The position numbers and the translations under genes are program-made. Positions 33,787 to 41,782 of a stretch of DNA of 64,000 nt are shown here, piece after piece (positions within the stretch are counted from its first letter, which is position 1; each line of letters opens with the position of its first letter). The notes beneath the pieces are model-generated. The model ran no database searches. It was not told the origin of the DNA and saw nothing but the letters and a program-made list of their open reading frames with translations. Source of the stretch: Glutamicibacter sp002979865 (GTDB lineage: Bacteria; Actinomycetota; Actinomycetes; Actinomycetales; Micrococcaceae); the NCBI RefSeq assembly GCF_050030965.1, contig NZ_CP188297.1, positions 2,604,001 through 2,668,000 on the forward strand, given 5' to 3'.

Positions 33787-35618
33787 CGGGAGACCTCCAC
33801 GGTGGCTGGCTGGTCTTCGTCATCCAGGCTGGCGATGACGAATCGGTAATGCTCATTGGTGCTCAACAGGTGGGCGTGGCTTCCCACCGCGTCGATGCGG
33901 CCATCGCGCAGCAGCGCCACGCGGTCGGCGAGCATCACGGTCGAGGGCCGGTGGGCCACGATCAGCGTGGTGGTTCCGGCCAGGACTTCGCGCAGCCTCT
34001 CGGTGACCAGTTCCTCGGTGCGCACATCCAGGGCGGACAGCGGATCGTCGAGGACCAGCACGCTCGGGCGCGCTGCGATGGCGCGGGCCAAGGCGATGCG
34101 CTGGCGCTGCCCGCCCGATAGCGACAGGCCTTCCTCGCCGATCAAGGTGTCTACCCCTTCGGGCAACGCGTAGGCAAACTGCACCTGGGCGACGTCCAGG
34201 GCTTCGGCGAGCAGGGCTTCGCGCTGCTGCTCATCCAGGTTTTCCGGGGCGCCGAGCAGCACGTTGCCGCGGATGGAGGTGGAGAATAAGGTGGTGTCCT
34301 CGAAAGCCACGGCGATCTCGGTTCGCAGTTCCTGGAGGTCCCAGTCCTTGACGTCCTGTCCGTGGATGAGCACCTCGCCGGAGGTCGCTTCATGCAGGCG
34401 CGGAACCAGGTTCAGCAAGGTGGACTTGCCCGAACCGGTGATGCCGACAAGGGCCATGGTTTCCCCGGGACGGATCTCCAGATTGATGTCGGCCAGGATC
34501 GGCCGGTGGGTACCGGCGGTATCCGGGTAGGCGAAGCGCACATGCTCCAGCTTCACGCTGCCATCGCGTTCTGCAGGGACCCGGGGCTGCGCGGGGGAAT
34601 CGATGTCATTGATTGAATCCATGACCTCGAAGTGGCGGTCCAGCGCAGTTTTGGTGCTCAGTGTCATGCCCAGCAGCATTCCCATGCCCTCGACGGGGCC
34701 GGCGATGACCGCGGCGATGGCGAAGTAGGCCACCAGCGAGCCGACGCTCAGCGTGCCGTTGGCGACCTGGGCAATGCCGATCAGCAGGCCGATGCCCAGA
34801 ATGGTTTCAGGCACCGCAACGACGGTGAGCAGGAAGCTGGCCAGCGTCTTGGCCTTGGTTATTTCGGTTTCCTGCAGGGACTTTGCCTGGGCGCTGAAGC
34901 CCGCGTAGACATGCGGCCCGCGGCCGAAGGCCTTGATGACGCGGATGCCGTGCACTGATTCTTCCACCGCGGTGGCCAGGTCCCCAGCCTGGTCCTGGCT
35001 GCGGCGGCTGGCGGCCCGGTAGTCGTTGCGGAAACGGTAGGCCTTGATGGCAATCGGGATGGATCCCAGCAGGTAGAGCAGTCCCAGGATCCATGAATGG
35101 GTGAACATCAGCACCAGCCCGGTGATGACGGTGACGGTTTCAACAACCAGCATCATCGCGCCGAACGCGAGCCAACGGCGCAACAAGGAGAGATCCGACA
35201 TGGAGCGGGAGAGAAGCTGCCCCGAGCCCCAGCGTTCGTGGAACGCCACGGGCAGGCGCTGCAGGTGCTTGTAGAAGCGGATGCGCATCTGCGCTTCAAG
35301 GCCTGCTGCGGGATTCAGCACGAATTGGCGGCGCAGGAAGATCAGCAGGGCTTCGACAAGGCCCAATGCGGCAACGATGCCAACAGAGAGCCACACCTCC
35401 GAGGCTGCCCCATCACGATGCAGGACGACATTGACCAGCCAGGCGAGCACCTGGGGGATGGCCAGCGCGACAATTCCGGCGCCGAGCGCGCAGAGGAAAC
35501 CGCAAAAGAGCCGGGGGAAGATCGGCTTGACGAATGGAGCAAGCCGTTTCAGTGTTGCGGAGAGCGGGACCGGATCTTTCGAACCGGCCTGTTGAGCTTG
35601 AGCCACGGTACCCCGCAT
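33783..35618 (-). CDS. heterodimeric ABC exporter, subunit with degenerate Walker B
   Basis: This is a 611 aa half-transporter with six TM helices and a C-terminal ATPase domain. Walker A is GITGSGKST and the signature LSLSGGQRQR is normal. Walker B reads VLVLDDPLS: the catalytic Glu is replaced by Asp, the hallmark of the non-catalytic half of heterodimeric exporters. The switch His (IVAHRPS) is kept. The coupled downstream gene supplies the Glu. The first start codon at 35618 gives a plausible cytoplasmic N-terminus of about 40 residues. The two genes probably form a bicistronic operon. Confidence 0.92.
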   Translation of the reverse strand: MRGTVAQAQQAGSKDPVPLSATLKRLAPFVKPIFPRLFCGFLCALGAGIVALAIPQVLAWLVNVVLHRDGAASEVWLSVGIVAALGLVEALLIFLRRQFVLNPAAGLEAQMRIRFYKHLQRLPVAFHERWGSGQLLSRSMSDLSLLRRWLAFGAMMLVVETVTVITGLVLMFTHSWILGLLYLLGSIPIAIKAYRFRNDYRAASRRSQDQAGDLATAVEESVHGIRVIKAFGRGPHVYAGFSAQAKSLQETEITKAKTLASFLLTVVAVPETILGIGLLIGIAQVANGTLSVGSLVAYFAIAAVIAGPVEGMGMLLGMTLSTKTALDRHFEVMDSINDIDSPAQPRVPAERDGSVKLEHVRFAYPDTAGTHRPILADINLEIRPGETMALVGITGSGKSTLLNLVPRLHEATSGEVLIHGQDVKDWDLQELRTEIAVAFEDTTLFSTSIRGNVLLGAPENLDEQQREALLAEALDVAQVQFAYALPEGVDTLIGEEGLSLSGGQRQRIALARAIAARPSVLVLDDPLSALDVRTEELVTERLREVLAGTTTLIVAHRPSTVMLADRVALLRDGRIDAVGSHAHLLSTNEHYRFVIASLDDEDQPATVEVSR

Positions 35619-35719
35619 TCATCCAGAAGTTTGACAGAGTTACAGACTACCGGCAGTAGTTGGGATAATTCAATCAATAGGCAACTATTGGAAAGAAGTG
35701 CTTCACATTGGAGGCAAAT

Positions 35720-35760
35720 AATCCCCGGTCGAGCACCAAGAAGGTGCTTGACCGGGGATT
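35720..35760 (-). terminator. terminator of the metallophosphoesterase gene
   Basis: An 18-bp stem with one G:T pair (AATCCCCGGTCGAGCACC and its partner) has a T-containing tail in the minus direction, 20 bases past the stop. Confidence 0.88.
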
Positions 35761-35780
35761 ACCCGAAGAAATTTCGTGGC

Positions 35781-36734
35781 TTAGTCGCGGGCAGCCAGGG
35801 TAACCATGATGGCTTCCGGCGGGCAGGCGAAGCGAATCGGAGCGAAGCGCGAGGTGCCCACGCCAGCGGAAACATTCAACGGAACGGTGTTGCCGTTGTA
35901 TTCCCAATCGCTCAGGCCGCGGGCGCGCCACGTAGGCAGATCGCAGTTGGAGACCAATGCGCCATAGCCCGGGATGCACACCTGGCCGCCGTGGGTGTGG
36001 CCAGCGAAAATGACATCAGCCTTCGCCTCGGTGAATTGGTCAAGAACCCGCTGGTAGGGCGCGTGGGTGAGCGCAATGCGCACGTGGGGCGCCTGGCTGC
36101 TTGAGGAGGAACCACGCGGCCAGCCAGCGAAGAGGTCCCGGTCGATGTGCGGATCATCCACGCCGGTAAGATCCAGGCGCAGGCCATTGAGCACCGTGGA
36201 ATGCGCACGGTTGGACATGTTGATCCAGCCGGCTCCGCCGAAGGCCCGGTGCATTTCTTCGAACGGCAACTGGTCCCGCGGGGCAGGGTTGGGAGTTCCG
36301 GTGGAAGGAGCCAAATACCTGAACGGGTTCTTCAGCTTCGGAGCGTAGTAGCAATTGGACCCGGGAACGAAGGCGCCAGGGAAAGCCATCAGCGGTTCCA
36401 GCGCCTTGATCAAAGCCGGCACGGCCTTGCGGTGGCTGAGGTTATCCCCGGTGTTGATGACAAAGTCGGGCTTCAGATCAGCCAGACCGCGCAGCCACTG
36501 GGTTTTGGCTTCCTGCCCTGGAACCATGTGGATGTCCGAAAGGTGCAGGACCTTGATGTCGCCGTATCCGCGGGGCAGGACCTTAAGCGATTCGTGGCGC
36601 AGCCCGAACTTCTGGGCCTCCAGCATGCCATAGCCCACCAGAGCTCCGCCGATGGCCAGAGCGCCGGTGGCGGCAAGGGCCGCAGTACCGCTGGCATGAC
36701 GTAATGCCGAAGCGAAATTATTCTGTTCAACCAT
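35781..36734 (-). CDS. membrane-anchored metallophosphoesterase (YkuE-like)
   Basis: This is a 317 aa protein with an N-terminal membrane segment (about residues 15-38) and a calcineurin-like phosphoesterase domain. The five metal motifs are visible: LSDIH, NTGDN, GSN (in place of GNH), THAP and GHTHGGQ. Homologues act on UDP-sugars, cyclic nucleotides or membrane lipids. It sits directly upstream of the PBP gene on the same strand's far side, as Rv3683 sits next to ponA2 in Mycobacterium, which hints at a cell-envelope role. Confidence 0.88.
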   Translation of the reverse strand: MVEQNNFASALRHASGTAALAATGALAIGGALVGYGMLEAQKFGLRHESLKVLPRGYGDIKVLHLSDIHMVPGQEAKTQWLRGLADLKPDFVINTGDNLSHRKAVPALIKALEPLMAFPGAFVPGSNCYYAPKLKNPFRYLAPSTGTPNPAPRDQLPFEEMHRAFGGAGWINMSNRAHSTVLNGLRLDLTGVDDPHIDRDLFAGWPRGSSSSSQAPHVRIALTHAPYQRVLDQFTEAKADVIFAGHTHGGQVCIPGYGALVSNCDLPTWRARGLSDWEYNGNTVPLNVSAGVGTSRFAPIRFACPPEAIMVTLAARD

Positions 36735-36804
36735 GACTTCTGTGCCATCGTCCTTTCAAGCCCGGAGGCAACTTCTGGTGGAGTTCTCCTATGCCAATCT
36801 AAAC

Positions 36805-36844
36805 CGAAAGGCCGCGTCCAACCAAAGTTGAACGCGGCCTTTCG
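36805..36844 (-). terminator. terminator of the PBP gene
   Basis: The 13-bp outer stem CGAAAGGCCGCGT/ACGCGGCCTTTCG has an inner CAAC/GTTG stem. It lies directly after the PBP stop at 36854 in the minus direction. Confidence 0.85.
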
Positions 36845-36853
36845 AATATTCAG

Positions 36854-39154
36854 CTAGTCATCGGACTTCTTGCCGTTGCCGTTTCCATTGCCGTTTCCGT
36901 TGCCCTTGTTATCGGAGTCGGGCTTCGGCGAGGATTCTTCCTTAGGCTTGGAATCTTCCTTCGACTCTTCCTTGTCATTGTCCTTCTCATCCGAGTCGGA
37001 CTTGGAATCGTCTTCTTCCTTCGGCTTTGGCGGAGGCGGCTGGCGACGGGCCGAACCGAAGTTGTTCCGCTCGTATTCGTGCACGGCCTCCTCCATGAAG
37101 TCCACCCACAGCGGGGCGGCGAAGGTCGAGGAATCGACCATCCAAGGGGCCTTCTTGTCGTTGACCATCGCGCCGTGCATCTGGTTCTTCTCTTCGCCGG
37201 CCTTGCCCTTGAGTCGGCCGACCCAGGTGGCGGTGGAAATTCCGGTGGTGTAGCCGACGAACCAGGTCGAGGACGCGTAGTTGTTGGTACCGGTCTTGCC
37301 AGCGATTGGGCCGTCGACGCGGCCCTTGGAGACGCGGTTGGTGGCGATCTTCTTCAGGGTGCCGTTCAGATCGGCAACGTAGGTCGGGTCGATTTCCTGG
37401 GAGCAGGATTCCTTCTTGACCTTGTACTCGTTGCCGTCCTTGTCGGTCACGCTGTTGATGGCGCGTGGTTCGCAGTACTCGCCCTTGTTGGCGAATGCAG
37501 CGAATGCGGCGGCCTGCGACAACGGGGTGATTTCTGCCGAGCCGATGATGAACGAAGGGTTCGAAGGCGAGATCGGGGCAGGGCCGCCCTTGGCGCCCTG
37601 ATCCAGTACGCCAAGCTTCTTGGTGTAATCGGCGATGGTGCACAGGTCGGTCTTGTAGGCCTCCTGCACGGTCGCGGTATTGATCGACCAGTACAGGCCG
37701 GTATCCACGGTCATCGAGCGGTAGAAGCCAGGCGATGCATTCTTCGGTTCCCAATTAGAACCAACAGTTGTCGTTCCTCCGGGAAGGCAAGATGCCCGCC
37801 ACTTGGAGCCGGGTACGAAAACCTGCTTCTTGGCATTGATCTTGTCGTACATGCGGTTGCCTTCGGACAGCCAGCCCAAGGTGGTGTACGGCTTCATGGT
37901 AGAACCACCCTGGAACCCGCCAGCGCCACCCAGGGAACGCTCGACAGCGAAGTTGTAATAGGTGTTCTCGCCCGAGTTCTTGACTTCCGGACCGTAGGTG
38001 GTGTTCTGCGCCATGGTCAGGATCTTGCCGGTGCCCGGCTCGACCGAAACGATCGAGGAGTAAATGTCGGTATTGGACTTGGCCTTTGGATCGATAGCCT
38101 TCGCTGCGTCCTTGGCGGCCTTCTTGTTCAGCTTGCTGTTCAGGGTGGTCTTGACGGTCAAGCCGCCACGGTACAGCAGGCCTTCGCGATCTTCCTTGGT
38201 CTTGCCATAGGTGTCATCGGAAAGGATCAGATTGGTGACGTAGTCGCAGAAGTACGCATTTTCCTTGGCCGCGGTGCAACCGGAAGGGGACGTGCGCGGA
38301 TCCAGTTCCAGGTCCGACTTCACCGCCTTGTCGTATTCCTTCTTGGTGATTGCACCGGTGCGGTACATGTTGCCCAGCACCTTGTTGCGGCGGTCGATGG
38401 ATCGCTCAGGGTTGTTGATCGGGTTGTAGACGTTTGGCAGCTGGACCATGCCGGCAAGCATGGCCGACTGCTGCACGTTCAAGTCCTTGGCATCGGTTGA
38501 GTAGAAGTGCTGAGCGGCAGCCTGCACGCCGTACTCGCGACCCGAGAAGAGCACCAGGTTCAGGTAGCCCTCCAGGATCTGGTCCTTGGACATTTCCTTC
38601 TCGATGGCCACCGCGTACTTCAGCTCACGGATCTTATCCGAGTAGCCCTTCTGGCCGGAAACAGTGGATTCGTCCGAACCGGTGAGCACCTGGTTATTCA
38701 CCAGCAGGTTGTTCACGTACTGCTGGGTCAGGGTGGAAGCACCAGAGCGGCTCGAAGAGGTGAGGTTGCCAACTACTGCACGGGCGATGCCCTTGGGGTC
38801 GATGCCCTTGTGCTCGTAGAAACGCTCATCTTCCACCGAGATGATCGCCTTGCGCATGTTCGGCGAGATGTCATCTAGCTTCACAGGCTGGCGATTTTGC
38901 TGGTAGAAGTTCGCAATGGCCTTGCCATCAGCGTCAAGGATCGTGGAAGGCTCCGGGATGGGGAGCTTTTCAAACGAGCTCGGGAGCGCGCTGACGATGT
39001 TGTTACCGGTGGTCAAACCGGTTTTTGCGATAGCTGCAATGGGCACGAGCATGCCTGCTGCGAGCACACCACACAGGGCGCTGATTCCGAAGAATGCAAC
39101 GACTTTTCCCAGGGTGGTAGCGGTATCAAAAAAAGGGGACTTCTTGGCTGCCAT
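36854..39154 (-). CDS. bifunctional penicillin-binding protein (class A)
   Basis: This is a 766 aa cell-wall synthase with one N-terminal TM helix (about 18-44). The glycosyltransferase domain contains ISVEDERFYEHKG (catalytic Glu108). The transpeptidase domain has Ser418 in GGSTMKP, then SIN and KTGTNN. Unlike mycobacterial PonA2 it has no PASTA domain; it ends in about 85 acidic, lysine-rich residues and an (NG)n run. ATG 39154 is preceded at seven bases by TAAACT (complement of 39162-39167), so it is probably leaderless. It is divergent from DUF4177. Confidence 0.94.
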   Translation of the reverse strand: MAAKKSPFFDTATTLGKVVAFFGISALCGVLAAGMLVPIAAIAKTGLTTGNNIVSALPSSFEKLPIPEPSTILDADGKAIANFYQQNRQPVKLDDISPNMRKAIISVEDERFYEHKGIDPKGIARAVVGNLTSSSRSGASTLTQQYVNNLLVNNQVLTGSDESTVSGQKGYSDKIRELKYAVAIEKEMSKDQILEGYLNLVLFSGREYGVQAAAQHFYSTDAKDLNVQQSAMLAGMVQLPNVYNPINNPERSIDRRNKVLGNMYRTGAITKKEYDKAVKSDLELDPRTSPSGCTAAKENAYFCDYVTNLILSDDTYGKTKEDREGLLYRGGLTVKTTLNSKLNKKAAKDAAKAIDPKAKSNTDIYSSIVSVEPGTGKILTMAQNTTYGPEVKNSGENTYYNFAVERSLGGAGGFQGGSTMKPYTTLGWLSEGNRMYDKINAKKQVFVPGSKWRASCLPGGTTTVGSNWEPKNASPGFYRSMTVDTGLYWSINTATVQEAYKTDLCTIADYTKKLGVLDQGAKGGPAPISPSNPSFIIGSAEITPLSQAAAFAAFANKGEYCEPRAINSVTDKDGNEYKVKKESCSQEIDPTYVADLNGTLKKIATNRVSKGRVDGPIAGKTGTNNYASSTWFVGYTTGISTATWVGRLKGKAGEEKNQMHGAMVNDKKAPWMVDSSTFAAPLWVDFMEEAVHEYERNNFGSARRQPPPPKPKEEDDSKSDSDEKDNDKEESKEDSKPKEESSPKPDSDNKGNGNGNGNGNGKKSDD

Positions 39155-39191
39155 ACCCACTAGTTTACAAGGACGCGCTAACGTATCGAGT

Positions 39192-39347
39192 ATGACTAAA
39201 TGGGAATACGCCACTTTGCCGCTTTTGATTCACGCTACGAAGCAGATTTTGGACCAGTGGGGTGACGATGGCTGGGAGCTGGTAACCGTGGTTCCAGGCC
39301 CCAACGGCTCATCTCCAGTGGCCTACATGAAGCGTCCGAAAGCGTAA
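39192..39347 (+). CDS. DUF4177 domain protein
   Basis: This 51 aa protein (MTKWEYATLPLLIHATKQIL, then DQWGDDGWELVTVVPGP) matches the small DUF4177 family. Its role is unknown. The equivalent gene (Rv3678A) sits beside ridA in Mycobacterium, and ridA follows here after 32 bases, so the two probably share a message. No ribosome-binding site is seen. A TAACGT element ends seven bases upstream, and the 37-base gap to the divergent PBP gene leaves little room for a leader. Confidence 0.85.
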   Translation: MTKWEYATLPLLIHATKQILDQWGDDGWELVTVVPGPNGSSPVAYMKRPKA

Positions 39348-39379
39348 CTAGCAACAACATTTACTGAAGGAGAAATCCC

Positions 39380-39856
39380 ATGCAAGAAGCTACTTCCTCG
39401 CGTGTCGAGGCTCGTCTGGCCGAGCTCGGTCATGCCTTGCCAGCTGTGGCAAAGCCGGTAGCCGCCTACCTGCCAGCCGTTACCACCGGCAACTATGTCT
39501 ACACCTCCGGCCAGCTTCCGCTGATTAAGGGTGAACTCACAGCCGTTGGAAAGGTTGGTGCCGAGGTTTCGGCCGAGGAGGCGAAGGCCCAGGCGCAGAC
39601 CGCTGCGCTTAACTCGCTAGCCGCCATCAAGGCCGAAATTGGTGATCTAGATCGCATTAAGCGCATCGTGAAGGTTGTCGGTTTCGTGTCGTCGGCACCG
39701 GACTTCACCGGACAGCCAGGCGTCATCAACGGGGCATCGGAGTTCTTCGGCGAGGTACTCGGCGATGCAGGCTTGCACGCACGCTCGGCCGTCGGCGTTG
39801 CCGTTCTGCCGCTGGATGCACCTGTCGAGGTCGAGGTCATCGCCGAATTTGAGTAA
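39380..39856 (+). CDS. RidA family protein
   Basis: This is a 158 aa protein of the YjgF/YER057c/UK114 superfamily, the longer form common in actinobacteria. RidA proteins hydrolyse reactive enamines and imines released by PLP enzymes. NYVYTSGQLPL is the N-terminal beta strand and ARSAVGVAVLPLDAPVEVE carries the conserved Arg and Glu positions. The ATG has a strong GAAGGAG ribosome-binding site. It overlaps the TTG start proposed for the next gene. Confidence 0.92.
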   Translation: MQEATSSRVEARLAELGHALPAVAKPVAAYLPAVTTGNYVYTSGQLPLIKGELTAVGKVGAEVSAEEAKAQAQTAALNSLAAIKAEIGDLDRIKRIVKVVGFVSSAPDFTGQPGVINGASEFFGEVLGDAGLHARSAVGVAVLPLDAPVEVEVIAEFE

Positions 39857-40832
39857 TTCAAGCCAGATTCCTGCTGCGCGGTCCCGACGGGCATTCCCGG
39901 CGGGGCCGCGCAGCGGTATGGTGCGCCGGCTCTTTGATTTGCCACCGCATCAAATTGCCACCGCCGAAAACTGGTTCTCTTTCGGTTCGCGCACGCCGCG
40001 CACCCCGCGGCGCGCGTCCTCCATCTGCCTTGTGAGGGATTCTTCCCACGGCGTGGAGACCTATCTGACTTATCGCCCCGGGGGCTCCCCACTGGGCAAC
40101 GTGGCCTTTCCAGGCGGCAGCCACGAGGCGAGCGACCGTGCCACCTACCAATGGTTCGGTCCGAGCCTGTCCCAATGGTCCAAGCGCATGGACATGCTGG
40201 ACCAGCAGTTGGCGCAGGCATACATCGTTTGCGCCATTCGCGAGCTTTTCGAAGAGACCGGAATCCTGCTGGCCGGCACCGATGAGCAATCCGTGGTCGA
40301 AATGACCGATGCAGAAGACTGGATGACCGCCCGCGAAGCAATCGCCGGACAGGACCTGGCCTTCGACGAATTCCTGCGCCGCCGCGGACTGGGCTTGCGC
40401 ACAGACCTTTTGCGTCCGGTATCCCACTGGCTCAACCCGAACTTTGCCCTGCGCCGCTTCGACACCTGGTACTTCACTGCCACCGTGCCCAACCGCCAGG
40501 AGGCTGCCTTGCTGCGCGGCAAAGGCAAATGGGGGCGCTGGTGTGCCGCCGGGGAAATATTGGCCAAACGCAGCACCAGCGAGCTGGGGGACAGCGTTGG
40601 CCAACCCAACACAGTGAACCTCGCGCTCTCGGAGATTAGCTACCCGGCGGTGGAAATGATCCTGGAAGCCATGGCGGAGGCCAATGGAGTGGTCGCCTAC
40701 CTTTCGCGGGCCCGTTCGTTGAATCTCAAGCATCCGGACCTGCTGGTGCGCGATGGCATTTACTATCTGGAAGTCCTTGGCTCCATGAGCGCTGAATCCT
40801 CCCGCCCATGGCAGACTACTGCCGGGCACTGA
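39849..40832 (+). CDS. NUDIX hydrolase with expanded Nudix box (NUDT7/19-like)
   Basis: This is a hydrolase of about 327 aa. The Nudix box is split: FPGGSHEASD holds the glycine part and AIRELFEETGILL the REXXEE part, with about 32 residues between them instead of a few. Mammalian NUDT19-type CoA hydrolases have a similar insertion. The start is uncertain: TTG 39849 overlaps ridA, while ATG 39918 (MVRRLFDLPPH) begins just before the conserved region. It lies between ridA and crp, as the MBL-fold protein does in Mycobacterium. Confidence 0.83.
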   Translation: MSNSSQIPAARSRRAFPAGPRSGMVRRLFDLPPHQIATAENWFSFGSRTPRTPRRASSICLVRDSSHGVETYLTYRPGGSPLGNVAFPGGSHEASDRATYQWFGPSLSQWSKRMDMLDQQLAQAYIVCAIRELFEETGILLAGTDEQSVVEMTDAEDWMTAREAIAGQDLAFDEFLRRRGLGLRTDLLRPVSHWLNPNFALRRFDTWYFTATVPNRQEAALLRGKGKWGRWCAAGEILAKRSTSELGDSVGQPNTVNLALSEISYPAVEMILEAMAEANGVVAYLSRARSLNLKHPDLLVRDGIYYLEVLGSMSAESSRPWQTTAGH

Positions 40833-40851
40833 GAGCAGAACTTAAACAAAG

Positions 40852-40884
40852 CAGGCCGGGAATCCTTGAAGGATTCCCGGCCTG
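40852..40884. terminator. bidirectional terminator NUDIX / crp
   Basis: A perfect 14-bp stem (CAGGCCGGGAATCC with GGATTCCCGGCCTG) with a TTT tail sits between convergent genes. Confidence 0.9.
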
Positions 40885-40900
40885 TTTGCATCACTGCGGT

Positions 40901-41578
40901 TTAGCGCGAGCGCTGGCGCAGACGCTGGATATCCAGGATCACGACGGCGCGTGCTTCCAGGCGCAGCCAGCCGCGCTGCACGAACTCGGCCAGAGCCTTG
41001 TTCACGGTTTCGCGGGAAGCACCAACGAGCTGAGCCAGCTCTTCCTGAGTCAGTTCGTGGGCAACCAGGATGCCGTCGGTAGCTGGGCGACCGAAGCGGT
41101 CAGCCAGATCCAACAGAGCCTTGGCAACACGGCCAGGAACGTCAGAGAAGACCAGATCGGCCAGGGACTCATTGGTACGACGCAGACGTGCAGCCAGAGC
41201 CTGCAGCAGCTGGATCGAGACCTCAGGGGAGTTCAAGATAGCCTTGCGCATGTTCTCGTGGCTCAGGCCCGCCAAGCGGGTCTCGGACACGGCGGTTGCA
41301 GTTGCGTTGCGTGGGTGTGGATCGAACAATGCCATCTCGCCAAACAGTTCGCCTGGGCCAAGAACAGCAATCAGGTTCTCGCGACCATCCGAAGAGGTGC
41401 GACCCAGCTTGATCTTGCCCGAAACGATGAAGTACAGACGGTCACCCTGATCGCCTTCACGGAACACCGATGCGCCGCGGGAGAGATCAACCTCGGTCAA
41501 TTCTTCGGTTAGCGCGGCGAATACTTCATCACCAAGCGACGCAAACAGTGGCGCGCGACGCAGTACCTCGATATCCAT
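40901..41578 (-). CDS. Crp/Fnr family cAMP-responsive regulator (GlxR/Crp-like)
   Basis: This is a 225 aa global regulator. The cyclic-nucleotide domain includes GPGELFGEMALFDPHPRNATATA, the cAMP-binding loop (mycobacterial Crp and corynebacterial GlxR have a Thr where Asn stands here). A long dimer helix leads to the helix-turn-helix TQEELAQLVGASRETVNKAL. ATG 41578 (MDIEVLRRAPLF) has an AGGAGA ribosome-binding site. A TGTGA-N6-CCACA palindrome lies 58 bases upstream, consistent with autoregulation, and similar sites precede acs. Confidence 0.93.
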   Translation of the reverse strand: MDIEVLRRAPLFASLGDEVFAALTEELTEVDLSRGASVFREGDQGDRLYFIVSGKIKLGRTSSDGRENLIAVLGPGELFGEMALFDPHPRNATATAVSETRLAGLSHENMRKAILNSPEVSIQLLQALAARLRRTNESLADLVFSDVPGRVAKALLDLADRFGRPATDGILVAHELTQEELAQLVGASRETVNKALAEFVQRGWLRLEARAVVILDIQRLRQRSR

Positions 41579-41635
41579 TAAATCTCCTGTCAACAGTAGT
41601 AGGCGCTTACTTCATTGTGCCGTATTCGGTAACAA

Positions 41636-41651
41636 TGTGACAGTTTCCACA
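41636..41651. promoter_or_regulatory. Crp/GlxR-type site between crp and marP
   Basis: TGTGA-N6-CCACA differs from the TGTGA-N6-TCACA consensus by one base. It could act on crp itself and on the divergent protease gene. Confidence 0.68.
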
Positions 41652-41782
41652 CGTGGTTTAACCAAGAAAATGTTGAAAATCACGCACATTCGACTAAAAC
41701 TCGCGAATCTGCTCGCAGAAATCCATCAGCTTCTAAGGGTACCTTGGGTCTATACGAACTTTATGAATGAACTGGGGTCTTG

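Noticed and set aside
32005..33849. A 614-codon plus-strand frame across the ABC exporter gene.
   Set aside because: It is antisense to a well-defined ABC subunit. Its composition (many Gln, Gly and His) is typical of reversed high-GC coding DNA.
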